DNA of 64,000 nt from Methylocella sp. (GCA_037200525.1 JBBCGG010000001.1:335526-399525), one strand, 5' to 3'; shown: positions 18,252 to 28,107, numbered from the stretch's first letter. Notes: generated by a model not told the origin, from the letters alone. Numbers and translations: made by a program.

Positions 18252-19499
18252 TCACAGCAATTGCGCGACGACTTCCGCCGCGCGATTGCCCGACCGTATA
18301 GCGCCCTCAATCGTCGCGGGGAGTCCCGTCGCCGTCCAATCGCCGGCCAGCGTCAGATTAGCCATGTTTGTTCGAGCCTTCGGACGACGCCTGTTTTCTT
18401 CCGGCGTCGCAGCGAAAGTAGCCCGCTTCTCCTTGATGATTTGCCACGGGGGAAGCGGCTTATCAATATGTGTCGCTTCTGCAACTTCCGCCCAGATTCG
18501 CATGGCAAGCTCTTCCCGCGCGATATCGAGGAGACGATCGGCCCCGCTGATCGTCACCGAGAGGCGATCCTGAAACGCGAACACCCATTCGATTGTGCCG
18601 TTCACGACGCCAAGAATGGGAGGTAAGTCCCTTGGCGGCGCGATCTTGAAATGGGCGTTGACGATCGCGCGAAAGTTTTGCGGCGCCTCGAGGTCCGGGA
18701 CGAGGTCCTGCGCGATTTGTGGCGGAACCGCGAGAATGACCTGATCGGCGGGGCCGAGTTGCGCGCTCGCGTCGCCGAAATCGAGCGCTGCGGCGCGCTC
18801 CCCGACGAATTCGATTTTCCGCAACCGGTGGTCGAGCCGCACATCCGCGCCGCGCATTGAAAGATAGGCGATGGCGGGTTCAATGAAGGCCGCCGAGAGG
18901 CCGTGCGCAATGATCGGACGGCAAGCGTCTCCGCCCCGCGCCAGAGTTTCGTGGACGACGGCGGCGGCAAGATGAGAGGAGCCCTCGCCCGGTTCGGTGT
19001 TCAGAGCAGCGAGCAGAAACGGGCGCCAAAGCCGCTCGTAAAGCGCGCCCTTGCACGCCATCGCCGTATCGATCCGCTTATCCGGCCCCGGCAAAAGAAG
19101 TCCAAACAGCGCGAGATAATCCCACCAGCCCGTGTCGGGGACGCGGCGGTCCCTTGCGAAGATCCACCAGGGCAGCGGGCCGGCGTTCGGACGCACGCGC
19201 CAGTTTTTCTTGGCGGCGAGATCGACGAACGCGAAATCGGCCTCCGCGGCGCTGGCAAGAGCGCGTGCGCCTCCGGTCATGCGCAAAAATTCCAGCGCCT
19301 CGCGATTTCCCGACAACAGCAAATGATTGCCATTGTCAATGACCATGCCGAGCGTCGCGTCGAAATAGGAGCGACAGCGTCCCCCGGCCTGACGCGCGGC
19401 CTCATAGACCACGATCGTGCGCGAGCCGTCGGCCAAGCGCGCCGCGGCGGCGAGACCGGCAAGCCCGGCCCCGATGACATGCACGACGGGCTTGGTCAT
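18252..19499 (-). CDS. hpnE: hydroxysqualene dehydroxylase HpnE
   Basis: This FAD-dependent amine-oxidase-like enzyme makes squalene from hydroxysqualene, the third step of the HpnCDE route. The 415-residue product begins MTKPVVHVIGAGLAGLAAAARLA with a Rossmann GxGxxG and the FAD motif RQAGGRCRSY. It ends LAGDWTATGLPATIEGAIRSGNRAA, the typical second FAD-binding segment. ATG 19499 overlaps the hpnD stop as TAATG, so translation is coupled. Confidence 0.93.
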   Translation of the reverse strand: MTKPVVHVIGAGLAGLAAAARLADGSRTIVVYEAARQAGGRCRSYFDATLGMVIDNGNHLLLSGNREALEFLRMTGGARALASAAEADFAFVDLAAKKNWRVRPNAGPLPWWIFARDRRVPDTGWWDYLALFGLLLPGPDKRIDTAMACKGALYERLWRPFLLAALNTEPGEGSSHLAAAVVHETLARGGDACRPIIAHGLSAAFIEPAIAYLSMRGADVRLDHRLRKIEFVGERAAALDFGDASAQLGPADQVILAVPPQIAQDLVPDLEAPQNFRAIVNAHFKIAPPRDLPPILGVVNGTIEWVFAFQDRLSVTISGADRLLDIAREELAMRIWAEVAEATHIDKPLPPWQIIKEKRATFAATPEENRRRPKARTNMANLTLAGDWTATGLPATIEGAIRSGNRAAEVVAQLL

Positions 19500-20344
19500 T
19501 ACATCAGACCGTAGCGCAACACCGCCAGCAGGATGCGATGTTTTGGCGTGCGAATCCGTACGCGCGGCGGCGCAAAGCCGCGTTCGCGCAAGCGGGCGAG
19601 TATTGGCTGATACGCCTCGGTCATGATGATCGGCGCGCGCACGCTTTGACGCGAACACCGCGCCATGATCGCCCGCGCCTCGCGAAAATGGTTTTCCGCA
19701 CGCGCGATGACCGGAGCGCAGGCCTCTGCCAGAGCCGGATGCGCCAATGCCGCTTGCGGCGAGGTCTCGTGGATTCCCGCGCCAATGAGGGCTTCGCGCG
19801 GCAGATAAAGCCGCCCGATCGCGGCATCCTCGTCGAGATCGCGCAAGATATTGGTGAGCTGGAAGGCGCGGCCGAGATGGTGCGCGAGCGCCTCGCCCTC
19901 CTTTCTCGGAACGCCAAATACCCGCACGGAAAGGCGCCCGACCGCACTCGCCACGCGGTCGCAATAGAGATCGAGCGTCGCGAGATCGGGCGCCCTTATG
20001 TCGGCGTCGACATCCATCTCCATGCCGTCGATGACGGCGAGAAAATCCTCGCGTTGCAGGTCGAATGCGGCGACCGCGGCGACGAGGCCCGCGGGCAGAT
20101 GCGGCGGCGGCGACCCGGCGTAGAGAGCGTCGATGTCCCGGCGCCATTGCGCCAGCGCCGCCTTGCGGGGCGCAAGGGGGCCGCCGTCGTCCGCGATATC
20201 GTCGACGGCGCGGCAAAACGAATAAATTTCAAACATCCCCTCGCGGCGCGGGCGCGGAAGAATGCGCATCGCGGCGTAAAAAGAGCTGCCCCGCGAATGC
20301 GCGGCGGCGGCGGCGCAGCCAGCTTGCACAGCGCCGCTCGTCAT
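19499..20344 (-). CDS. hpnD: presqualene diphosphate synthase HpnD
   Basis: HpnD condenses two farnesyl diphosphates to presqualene diphosphate. The 281-residue product carries SSFYAAMRILPRPRREGMFEIYSFCRAVDDIADD (first Asp-rich motif) and FQLTNILRDLDEDAAIGRLYLP (second Asp-rich motif, DLDED). ATG 20344 overlaps the hpnC TGA (ATGA). The sequence matches the squalene/phytoene synthase fold and the expected HpnD length. Confidence 0.94.
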   Translation of the reverse strand: MTSGAVQAGCAAAAAHSRGSSFYAAMRILPRPRREGMFEIYSFCRAVDDIADDGGPLAPRKAALAQWRRDIDALYAGSPPPHLPAGLVAAVAAFDLQREDFLAVIDGMEMDVDADIRAPDLATLDLYCDRVASAVGRLSVRVFGVPRKEGEALAHHLGRAFQLTNILRDLDEDAAIGRLYLPREALIGAGIHETSPQAALAHPALAEACAPVIARAENHFREARAIMARCSRQSVRAPIIMTEAYQPILARLRERGFAPPRVRIRTPKHRILLAVLRYGLM

Positions 20345-21219
20345 GCGCCGCCCGCCTGCTTGATAGCCGCCGGAGCTTTTCGGCGCGCGACAGTCGCAAG
20401 GCCGGATAAGACGCCGACGCACGTCCAGCCGATGAATGCGGGCTTGCCGAGATGAACCTTTTCGCTCAGCGGATCGCGCTGGCCGAGAAGCTGGTTGAGA
20501 CGGCGCGCCAGCCTTGCAATCACCGCCGTCTCGAGGCGGAGCCGGAAATCGCGAACGCCCCCCGGCAAACCAACCCCGACATCGATCAGGGCGTCGGTTT
20601 TCGCCACGAGGCCGTTGATGCAAGCCCGCAACTCGGGCGATGCTTTTTTCGCGGTCAGCGCTTCGACGCCGATGCCTTGGGCGTCGAGGGCGTCCTGCGG
20701 AATATAGACGCGATCGAGGTTGCGGTAATCCGCGGCGCAATCCTGCAGATGATTGATGACCTGGAGCGCGGAGCAAAGCGCATCGGAAGCCGGCCAAGTC
20801 GCCTCGCTTTCGCCGTGAACGTCGAGGACGAAACGCCCGACCGGGGCTGCGGAATAGGCGCAATACTCCATCAGCTCATCCCAGCTCGCATAGCGATTCT
20901 TGACCGCATCCTTGCGGAATGCGCGCAAAACATCGAGCGCATGGCGCGGGGACAGGTTTTTTTCGGCGAGAATGGCGCGAAGCGGCCTTGCCGCCGCGAT
21001 CTCATCGCTGCGTCCAAGCAGCGCCGCCTCGAACGCATCGAGGCCGGCGAGTTTTTGGCTGGAGGTGAGCGCGCCATTATCGACCACATCGTCAGCGCCG
21101 CGCACGAAACGATAATAGGCCAGAATCGCAGCCCGATATTGCGGCGCAATCAGCATGGATGCGACGGGGAAATTTTCCTGCGTATGGGTCTTCGACTGTT
21201 CGACCTCGAGCTCGCTCAT
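20341..21219 (-). CDS. hpnC: hydroxysqualene synthase HpnC
   Basis: HpnC converts presqualene diphosphate to hydroxysqualene. About 292 residues run from ATG 21219, which overlaps the hpnA stop (ATGA). Family segments: ENFPVASMLIAPQYRAAILAYYRFVRGADDVVDN and LQVINHLQDCAADYRNLDRVYIP, the second Asp-rich motif in the HpnC form. A hydrophobic segment near the C-terminus (PAFIGWTCVGVLSGLATVA) could touch the membrane. Confidence 0.93.
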   Translation of the reverse strand: MSELEVEQSKTHTQENFPVASMLIAPQYRAAILAYYRFVRGADDVVDNGALTSSQKLAGLDAFEAALLGRSDEIAAARPLRAILAEKNLSPRHALDVLRAFRKDAVKNRYASWDELMEYCAYSAAPVGRFVLDVHGESEATWPASDALCSALQVINHLQDCAADYRNLDRVYIPQDALDAQGIGVEALTAKKASPELRACINGLVAKTDALIDVGVGLPGGVRDFRLRLETAVIARLARRLNQLLGQRDPLSEKVHLGKPAFIGWTCVGVLSGLATVARRKAPAAIKQAGGA

Positions 21220-22214
21220 TGCAGGTGCCCGTTCTTGGAGAACCACGCCAAAGCGTCCTGAAGGGCCTCGCGATAGGGTCGCGCCACATAGCCAAGCTCA
21301 CGTTCGGCTTTGGCCGAGCTAAAGAACATCCGGTGTTTCGACATCCGCAATCCGTCCACCGTCACAAACGGCTCTCGCTGCGTTAAATGGGCTGCAGCCT
21401 CCGCCGCGAGCGCGAAAGGATAAAGCAGCTGGCGCGGAAAGCGAATCCTCGGCGGCTTGCGGCCGCAAAGTTCCGCTATATCCCCCAACATGCCGGCGAG
21501 CGACACATCCTGTCCGCCCAAAATATAATGCTCGCCAAGCTTGCCTTTGCGCAGCGCCGCGAGGTGCCCGCCAGCCACATCGTCGACATGCACAAGATTG
21601 AGGCCCGTGTCGACATAGCCGGGAATGCGGCCGAGCGCCGCTTCGACGATGATGCGCCCCGTCGGCGTCGGCTTGACGTCGCGCGGCCCGATTGGCGTCG
21701 AAGGATGCACGATCACGGCGGGCAAACGATCGCGCGCAATCATATCGACCACAATCTGCTCGGCGACAATCTTACTGTGCTTATAAGCGCCGATCGCGCG
21801 CGACTCGGGAAGACGCATCGTCTCATCGGCGGGGACGACGCCGGAGGGGCAGGCGATGGTCGCAACGCTGCTCGTATAAACAATGCGCTCCACGCCTTTC
21901 GACAGCGCCGCCTGCATGAGAATGCGCGTTCCCTCGCGATTATTTCGTAGAATCTCTTGGGGATAGCGCGCCCAGAGCCGATAATCGGCGGCGACATGGA
22001 ACAGAAAACGCACCCCCGCCATGGCGACGGCGACGGATTCGGGCTCGCACATATCGCCTTCGACCACTTCAACGTCGAGATCAGCCAGATTGATTCGGCG
22101 CGCCGTCGGCCGCAGCAGCGTCCGCACGCTATAGCCGGATCGCACCAAGGCATGCGTCACGGCGGATCCGACGAAGCCCGAGGCTCCTGTGACTAGCACC
22201 TTGTCACCCGCCAC
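21216..22214 (-). CDS. hpnA: hopanoid-associated sugar epimerase HpnA
   Basis: The product is a 332-residue NAD-dependent epimerase/dehydratase: VLVTGASGFVGSAVTHALV (dinucleotide-binding), HVAADYRLWARYP, and the catalytic Y-x3-K as YKHSK. It is first in the minus-strand hopanoid run. HpnA-type proteins are tied to hopanoid loci by context; the exact sugar substrate is not settled. The glycosyltransferase hpnB, which sometimes follows hpnA, is absent from this window. Confidence 0.88.
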   Translation of the reverse strand: MAGDKVLVTGASGFVGSAVTHALVRSGYSVRTLLRPTARRINLADLDVEVVEGDMCEPESVAVAMAGVRFLFHVAADYRLWARYPQEILRNNREGTRILMQAALSKGVERIVYTSSVATIACPSGVVPADETMRLPESRAIGAYKHSKIVAEQIVVDMIARDRLPAVIVHPSTPIGPRDVKPTPTGRIIVEAALGRIPGYVDTGLNLVHVDDVAGGHLAALRKGKLGEHYILGGQDVSLAGMLGDIAELCGRKPPRIRFPRQLLYPFALAAEAAAHLTQREPFVTVDGLRMSKHRMFFSSAKAERELGYVARPYREALQDALAWFSKNGHLQ

Positions 22215-22413
22215 GCCGTCTCGCCCTCCGTCGCAATCGCAAATCGCGTCATGCCTCCAGTTCGGGGCAATATCACCTATGCCGTCATCTCAGCAACAGG
22301 GGCTTAAGCACTCAGTTGTGATGCTGCGGCGATCGCGCTCTGGCGCGGACGCCCGCTGAGAGGTATGAACGCGCTCAAATCCAAATAGGCAGAAATTCAA
22401 CAAGAGAGTTTTT

Positions 22414-23715
22414 ATGAGTCTGATCGCCGAGCTTTCCGGAGCCGAACTCGAATCGCGGCGGCGCGAGGTCCAAGCCAAGTATGATGCATTTCGCGGGCGG
22501 GGCTTCAAGCTGGATATGACGCGCGGCAAGCCTGCGGCCGATCAGCTCGATCTTGCAAACGGCATGCTCGCCCTGCCCGGGAATGGCGATTATTTCAGCG
22601 CTGCGGGCGAAGACGGCCGCAACTACGGCAATTTGCAAGGCCTTGCCGAGGCGCGCGCGCTGTTTTCGCCAATTCTCGGCGCGCCGCCCGAGCAGATCGT
22701 CGTCGGCGACAATTCCAGCCTCGCCTTGATGCATGACTGCGTCGTTTATGCCCTTTTGAAAGGCGTTCCAGGCTCGAAGCGCCCCTGGTCGAAAGAGGAG
22801 CAGGTCGCCTTCATCTGCCCTTCGCCCGGCTATGACCGGCATTTCGCCATCCTCGAGGAATTCAACATCAAGATGCTGCCCGTCGCAATGACAGGGCGCG
22901 GACCGGACATGGACGCCGTCGAGGCGCTCGTCGCTGATCCTTCCGTAAAGGGTGTGTGGTGCGTGCCGAAATATTCCAATCCGACCGGCGAGATATATTC
23001 TGACGAGACTGTCCGCAGGCTCGCCGCGATGCGGACGCGCGCGCCGGATTTTCGGCTATTCTGGGACGATGCCTATAGCGTCCATCATCTGACCGAGCGC
23101 CGCAACGCCATCGCGAATATTTTCGACGAATGCGACCGCGCCGGCAACCCGGACCGCGTCCTCCTGTTCGCCTCGACCTCGAAAATCACCCTCGCCGGGG
23201 CGGGATTGGCCTTGTTCGCCTCATCCGCCGCCAATGTGCGTTGGTATCTCGCCAGAGCCGGGAAACGCTCGATCGGCCCCGACAAACTGAATCAGCTGCG
23301 CCATGTCCGCTTTTTGCGCGACGAAGCCGGCCTTCACCACCATATGAACGGCCATCGCGCCTTGCTGGCCCCGAAATTTGCCGCCGTCGTCGAAGCGCTG
23401 GAGCGCCATCTGGCTGATGCCGGCGTCGCGCGCTGGAGCTCGCCCGAAGGCGGCTATTTCGTTAGCGTCGAGGCGACGCCGGGCACAGCCAAGCGCGTCG
23501 TCGAACTCGCCAAAAATGCCGGGCTCGCCCTGACGCCGGCTGGCGCCACTTGGCCCCATAGCCAAGATCCGCAAGATAGCAACCTGCGGCTCGCGCCAAC
23601 CTTCCCCTCCCTCGAAGACGTTCGCGCGGCCTCGGAAGGCATAGCGCTGTGCATCTTGCTGGCGGCAATCGAAATGCATGTCGCCCAGCACGCGAAATTG
23701 GCCATTGGAGCATGA
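22414..23715 (+). CDS. class I aminotransferase (aspartate aminotransferase-like, subgroup Ic)
   Basis: The product is a 433-residue PLP-dependent aminotransferase. Motifs: DMTRGKPAADQLDLA near the N-terminus, GDNSSLALMHD, CPSPGYDRHFAI, KYSNPTGEIYSDE, FWDDAYSVHHL and the PLP-lysine segment STSKITLAGAGLAL. This arrangement matches the small MocR/AspAT-Ic group whose best-studied members transaminate aspartate. It sits 200 bp from hpnA and is divergent from it. The amino-acid substrate is inferred from family only. Confidence 0.8.
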   Translation: MSLIAELSGAELESRRREVQAKYDAFRGRGFKLDMTRGKPAADQLDLANGMLALPGNGDYFSAAGEDGRNYGNLQGLAEARALFSPILGAPPEQIVVGDNSSLALMHDCVVYALLKGVPGSKRPWSKEEQVAFICPSPGYDRHFAILEEFNIKMLPVAMTGRGPDMDAVEALVADPSVKGVWCVPKYSNPTGEIYSDETVRRLAAMRTRAPDFRLFWDDAYSVHHLTERRNAIANIFDECDRAGNPDRVLLFASTSKITLAGAGLALFASSAANVRWYLARAGKRSIGPDKLNQLRHVRFLRDEAGLHHHMNGHRALLAPKFAAVVEALERHLADAGVARWSSPEGGYFVSVEATPGTAKRVVELAKNAGLALTPAGATWPHSQDPQDSNLRLAPTFPSLEDVRAASEGIALCILLAAIEMHVAQHAKLAIGA

Positions 23716-23773
23716 TGAACGCGATCCGAAGCGCGCCGCCGCCTGCAAACCGAGATCTTGGAATCGTCGCATC

Positions 23774-25594
23774 ATGACAGAATCCGCCGCTGTCGACCTC
23801 GCAGATAAGCCGCAAAAAAAGGCATCGCCTCGCGCCTTGTTGCCGCTTCTTCCTTATGTGCTGCGCTATCGGTCGCGCATCGTCGGAGCCCTGCTTGCAG
23901 TGATAGCGGCGGCTGCGGCGACTTTGGCCGTGCCGCTGGCGATCCGGCGAATGATCGATTTCGGCTTCACGCAGGAGAGCGCCGGCCTCATCAACACTTA
24001 TTTCTTCGGCCTCGTCGGCGTCGCCGCCATTCTTGCCGTCGCGTCCGGCGCGCGGTTCTACTTCGTGACGACCTTGGGCGAGCGATTCGTCGCAGATCTC
24101 CGCTCGGACGTTTTCAAACACCTCTGCCGTCTCGACGCCGCTTTCTTCGACACAGCCCGCGTCGGCGAATTGCTGTCAAGGCTCACCGCCGACACGACGC
24201 AAATGAAATCCGCTTTCGGCGCTACGGCGGCGCTCGCATTGCGCAACTTCTTTCTGTTCGTCGGCGCGATCGGGCTGATGATCTACACGAGCCCAAAACT
24301 CTCGGCGACGGTGCTTATCGCCATTCCGATCATCGTGCTGCCGCTGGTCGCCTCCGGGAGGCTCGTGCGCAAACGCTCGCGCGCGGCGCAAGATACTCTA
24401 GCGGAAGCCAGCGCCTACGCCGCCGAAAATCTCTCCGCCGTGCGGGTGATGCAAGCCTATGGCGCGGAGCCCGCGACCGGCCAGCGCTTCGCCGACGCGG
24501 CCGAGTCGGCCTATGACGCGGCCCGCAGAGCCGCGCTGGCCCGCGCGCGTCTCACCGTCATCGTGATTTTCCTAGTCTTCGCCAGCATTGTCGGCGTGTT
24601 GTGGTTCGGCGCGCATGATGTGCTCTCCGGCCGCATCACCGGCGGCCAGCTGTCGCAATTCCTGCTTTACGCCGTTTTGGCCGCAAGCTCGCTGAGCGAA
24701 TTGAGCCAGGTTTGGAGCGAAATATCGTCCGCAGCCGGGGCAGCCGGGCGCATCGCCGAAATTCTTAGCGTGCAGCCAAGCATCAAAGCGCCGGTCCCGG
24801 CGGTGGCGTTGCCCTCGCCGACCCGCGGCAAAATCTGCTTCGACAGCGTCAATTTCGCCTATCCGACGCGGCCAGACGCCGCCGCCCTGCATAATTTGTC
24901 CTTCGAGATCGCTCCGGGAGAGACCGTCGCGATCGTCGGACCCTCGGGCGCTGGAAAATCAACTATGTTCCAGCTGCTTCAGCGCTTTTATGACCCGAGC
25001 TCGGGCCGGATTTTGCTCGATGGGATCGACATCAAGACCGCTGATCCGGCCGAACTGCGGCGCCGCATCAAAAATGTGCCTCAGGACCCGGTGATTTTTG
25101 GCATTTCGATCGCCGATAACATCCGCTACGGCAAGCCGGACGCCAGCGACGCCGAGGTGCGTCATGCGGCGGAGCGCGCGGCGGCCGATGATTTCATCCG
25201 CGCCTTGCCGCAAGGCTATGCGACCCGCGCTGGCGAACGCGGCGTTACTCTATCCGGCGGCCAACGCCAGCGGATCGCCATTGCCCGCGCGATTTTGCAG
25301 GATGCGCCCGTTCTGCTCCTCGATGAGGCGACCTCGGCGCTCGACTCCGAAAACGAGGTTCTGGTTCAGACCGCGCTCGAAAAAGTCATGTCGGAACGCA
25401 CGACTTTGGTCATCGCGCATCGGCTCGCCACCGTCCTCAACGCAAACCGCATTCTGGTCTTGGATAAGGGTCGCGTCATCGAGGAAGGCTCGCACGCCAG
25501 CCTTGTCGCAAAAGACGGCCTCTACGCCCGCCTCGCCAAGCTGCAATTTGAAACCGGCGCCGCCGCGCTTAAGGCCGATCAGGCGGCCGAGTAG
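23774..25594 (+). CDS. ABC exporter, fused membrane and ATPase domains (MsbA-like)
   Basis: The product is 606 residues from ATG 23774; an upstream in-frame ATG at 23678 overlaps the aminotransferase and is less likely. Residues ~20-310 form six transmembrane helices; ~340-590 are the nucleotide-binding domain with Walker A GPSGAGKST, LSGGQRQR signature, LLLDEATSALD and the IAHRL switch. It resembles the ATP-binding/permease group of lipid and drug exporters (YbbAP/MsbA type). The substrate cannot be read from sequence. Confidence 0.85.
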   Translation: MTESAAVDLADKPQKKASPRALLPLLPYVLRYRSRIVGALLAVIAAAAATLAVPLAIRRMIDFGFTQESAGLINTYFFGLVGVAAILAVASGARFYFVTTLGERFVADLRSDVFKHLCRLDAAFFDTARVGELLSRLTADTTQMKSAFGATAALALRNFFLFVGAIGLMIYTSPKLSATVLIAIPIIVLPLVASGRLVRKRSRAAQDTLAEASAYAAENLSAVRVMQAYGAEPATGQRFADAAESAYDAARRAALARARLTVIVIFLVFASIVGVLWFGAHDVLSGRITGGQLSQFLLYAVLAASSLSELSQVWSEISSAAGAAGRIAEILSVQPSIKAPVPAVALPSPTRGKICFDSVNFAYPTRPDAAALHNLSFEIAPGETVAIVGPSGAGKSTMFQLLQRFYDPSSGRILLDGIDIKTADPAELRRRIKNVPQDPVIFGISIADNIRYGKPDASDAEVRHAAERAAADDFIRALPQGYATRAGERGVTLSGGQRQRIAIARAILQDAPVLLLDEATSALDSENEVLVQTALEKVMSERTTLVIAHRLATVLNANRILVLDKGRVIEEGSHASLVAKDGLYARLAKLQFETGAAALKADQAAE

Positions 25595-25663
25595 CGCGAA
25601 GATTCCGACCTTAAGCGAGCAATCGGCAAATGATCGGTTCGCTTGAATGTCGAGATTCGTAAG

Positions 25664-25951
25664 TCAGTCGATCTGATCGTCGTCCATCGGCTGAAACTGG
25701 CCCAACTTGGCCCAGGTCGTGGCGCTGGTCCTTTTTGTCGAACGCCATTGCGAGACGAGATCGTCAAAGATCGGCTCGTCAAAATTAAATACATGCTCCG
25801 GCCGCACCGCGATGGGCGCGAAAATTCCGGATTTGATCGCGGCGAGGAGACCTGGATCGGCGACGTGAACGCCCTTGTCGGAGGTCGTCATCAAAATCCG
25901 CTTCAGCGGCTTTCCTCCCGAGGCCTGTACTGTAACGAATTGTTGAAGCAT
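25664..25951 (-). CDS. conserved-looking hypothetical protein
   Basis: About 95 residues run from ATG 25951 (AAGAGGA ten bases upstream); a longer frame begins at 26023. The sequence MLQQFVTVQASGGKPLKRILM, then GLLAAIKSGIFAPIAVRPEHVFNFDEPIFDDLVSQWRS, has balanced composition and GC-rich third positions, so it is probably real. No domain is recognised. It stands alone, convergent with the ABC exporter. Confidence 0.55.
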   Translation of the reverse strand: MLQQFVTVQASGGKPLKRILMTTSDKGVHVADPGLLAAIKSGIFAPIAVRPEHVFNFDEPIFDDLVSQWRSTKRTSATTWAKLGQFQPMDDDQID

Positions 25952-26043
25952 AGACGACGAGTCCTCTTGAGCCCAGCGCGGCAAGGCCAATAGGCCGCCC
26001 CTAGCGCGGAACGCCGATCTCATGGCTCAAAAGAACAATTTTC

Positions 26044-26505
26044 TCAAGTATTTTTCGAAAAACGCAGGCGCCAGGTCTTCAGGCCCGATTGTGGATTGAC
26101 CCCGGCCTCGAGTTTTTCAAAGCCTTCGCGCTCATAAAAGCGGAGGGCGCGCAAATTATCCTGATTGACGTCGAGAACCAGCCCAACAGGCGACAGCCGC
26201 CGCGCCTCGCCAAGGAGAAGCGCCGCGGCGCCGGCTCCTTTCGCCCGTGGCGCAACGGCGAGCTGATCGATATAGCCCCTCTCCGGATCGACCGTTATAA
26301 AGCCGGTGAGGCGCCCCTCGCCGTCAAAGGCGCAGATGGTTGCGGCTCCAGCCGCCTCCAGCACGCGCAAATGTTCGCAGAGCCAGCTCCGTCGCTCTGA
26401 AAAATCGATGTCAGGCATCGCCTCGCGCCAACTGGCGACCCAGAGATCGGCGAGATCAGACATATCCTCATGCGCACGGGCGCGGAATTTAACGGTTCTT
26501 GGCAT
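26044..26505 (-). CDS. GNAT-family N-acetyltransferase
   Basis: The product is a 153-residue GNAT fold: acetyl-CoA loop as VAPRAKGAGAAALLL (the R/Q-x2-G-x-G/A pattern), IDQLAV before it, and LDVNQDNLRALRFYEREGFEKLEAG, the typical last helix and strand. The acceptor substrate is unknown. The gene is complete and monocistronic. Confidence 0.85.
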   Translation of the reverse strand: MPRTVKFRARAHEDMSDLADLWVASWREAMPDIDFSERRSWLCEHLRVLEAAGAATICAFDGEGRLTGFITVDPERGYIDQLAVAPRAKGAGAAALLLGEARRLSPVGLVLDVNQDNLRALRFYEREGFEKLEAGVNPQSGLKTWRLRFSKNT

Positions 26506-26559
26506 GATCTATAGATACCATAGGCGTGTCGGGATGTGACTCGCTTAACCTTGGCGCGT

Positions 26560-26757
26560 CTATTTTAAAATGCCGCTCCGCTTCAGCGCCGCATGAAAAT
26601 TGATCGCCCAGCCGATGCCCACGCGCTTTGGCGCGATCAGCCGGTCGTCCTCATCATCCCACATCTGTTTGCGCCAGTTTTTCCAGTCCCAATTGACCGG
26701 CGCTCCGAACCAGGTCTTCTGCGCCCGCCTATTAAACTCATTGCTATCTTCGCTCAT
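26560..26757 (-). CDS. DUF5808-type small protein
   Basis: This is a 65-residue protein from ATG 26757. The core TWFGAPVNWDWKNWRKQMWDDEDDRLIAPKRVGIGWAINFHAAL is the Trp-rich signature I associate with DUF5808, small proteins of unknown function. An in-frame start farther upstream (26835) would add an unrelated leader. Confidence 0.7.
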   Translation of the reverse strand: MSEDSNEFNRRAQKTWFGAPVNWDWKNWRKQMWDDEDDRLIAPKRVGIGWAINFHAALKRSGILK

Positions 26758-26890
26758 GGCAACGTCCTCGCTTAATTTCAGCGCGTCAGAAATTTTTGGG
26801 GCATTGAATATCAATTGCAATGGCGCTGCGGCCACCGGTTCGCCATTTTCCGGCAGCGGCTACCCTTAGAATTTTCAAAGTTCGCCCCAA

Positions 26891-28087
26891 ATGTCTATGC
26901 AGCATTCCATGGAGTCGATTTATCCCATCGCAGACCAGCACGCCGCCAGCACCTTGGCGCGGCGTCTCACGCTGGCCGATTTCCGCTCTTATGCGGCGCT
27001 CGACCTCTCCATTTCAGCCGCCATTATCGTCCTCACTGGCGACAATGGAGCCGGCAAAACCAATGTGCTCGAAGCGTTGTCGCTGCTAACGCCCGGGCGT
27101 GGCCTGCGTCGCGCCGACCTTGGCGATTGCGCCCGGCAAGCGGGCGGCGGCGGTTTCGCGGTTTCCGTCGAGCTGGAGACGCCATCCGGCCGCGTCCAGC
27201 TCGGAACCGGCGTTGAGCCCCAAAACGCCGCGCCCGCCTTGCGCAAATATAGGATCGACCGCGAACCCGCCGCCTCCATTCGCGCGTTTTGCGGGCATGT
27301 TCGCGTGGTCTGGCTGACCCCCGCGATGGATGGACTTTTCACCGGGCCTGCGGGCGAGCGACGGCGGTTCCTCGACCGGCTGGTGCTGTCAATCGACGCC
27401 GATCACGGCGGCAGGGTCAATGCGCTGGAGCGGGCGCTGCGCAGCCGCAACCGCCTGCTTGAAGACGGCTCCCGCCAGAGCGACCCGATCTGGCTCGACG
27501 CCATCGAGCGAGAAGTCGCCGAACTGGCCGTCGCCGTCGCCGCGGCCCGCTTCGAGACCGTCTCGAAACTCTCGGCTCTCATTATGGACACGCGCGGAAA
27601 AAGCGACTCCCTGTTTCCCTGGGCCGAACTGAATTTACAAGGCGATCTCGAGAATCTGATCGCGGCGCGGCCCGCGCTCGAGGCCGAAGATATTTATCGC
27701 GGCATCCTGCGCGATAACCGAACAAGAGACGCCGCCGCCGGGCGCACGCTGATCGGCCCCCAAGGGAGCGATCTTCGCGTGCGGCACGGCCCAAAACAGG
27801 CGGAGGCGGCGCAGGCGTCGACCGGGGAACAGAAGGCGCTCCTCGTTGGCCTGGTTCTGGCGCAAGCGCGGCTTGTCAAAGCAATGAGCGGAATAGCGCC
27901 GCTGGTTCTGCTCGATGAGATTGCCGCCCATTTCGACCCAAAGCGGCGCGGAGCGCTTTACGATCTGCTCAGTCTTCTCGACGGGCAGATCTGGCTGACG
28001 GGCGCTGATCCCGCGACCTTCGCCGGTCTTGAGTCGCGAGCGCAAATGCTGAAAGTGACGCCGGGCGCGATCGCAGCCTTAGGCTGA
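26891..28087 (+). CDS. recF: DNA replication and repair protein RecF
   Basis: RecF loads RecA at gaps with RecO/R. The 398-residue SMC-like ATPase shows RRLTLADFRSYAALDL, Walker A GDNGAGKTNVLEAL, the RYR-type YRIDREPA, FLDRLVLSIDADH, the signature STGEQKALLVGLVLAQARL and Walker B PLVLLDEIAAHFD. Codons before LARRLTL are poorly constrained, so the exact start (ATG 26891 or 26909) is uncertain. Confidence 0.93.
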   Translation: MSMQHSMESIYPIADQHAASTLARRLTLADFRSYAALDLSISAAIIVLTGDNGAGKTNVLEALSLLTPGRGLRRADLGDCARQAGGGGFAVSVELETPSGRVQLGTGVEPQNAAPALRKYRIDREPAASIRAFCGHVRVVWLTPAMDGLFTGPAGERRRFLDRLVLSIDADHGGRVNALERALRSRNRLLEDGSRQSDPIWLDAIEREVAELAVAVAAARFETVSKLSALIMDTRGKSDSLFPWAELNLQGDLENLIAARPALEAEDIYRGILRDNRTRDAAAGRTLIGPQGSDLRVRHGPKQAEAAQASTGEQKALLVGLVLAQARLVKAMSGIAPLVLLDEIAAHFDPKRRGALYDLLSLLDGQIWLTGADPATFAGLESRAQMLKVTPGAIAALG

Positions 28088-28107
28088 GCATGAGCGCCCG
28101 CGCAAAA

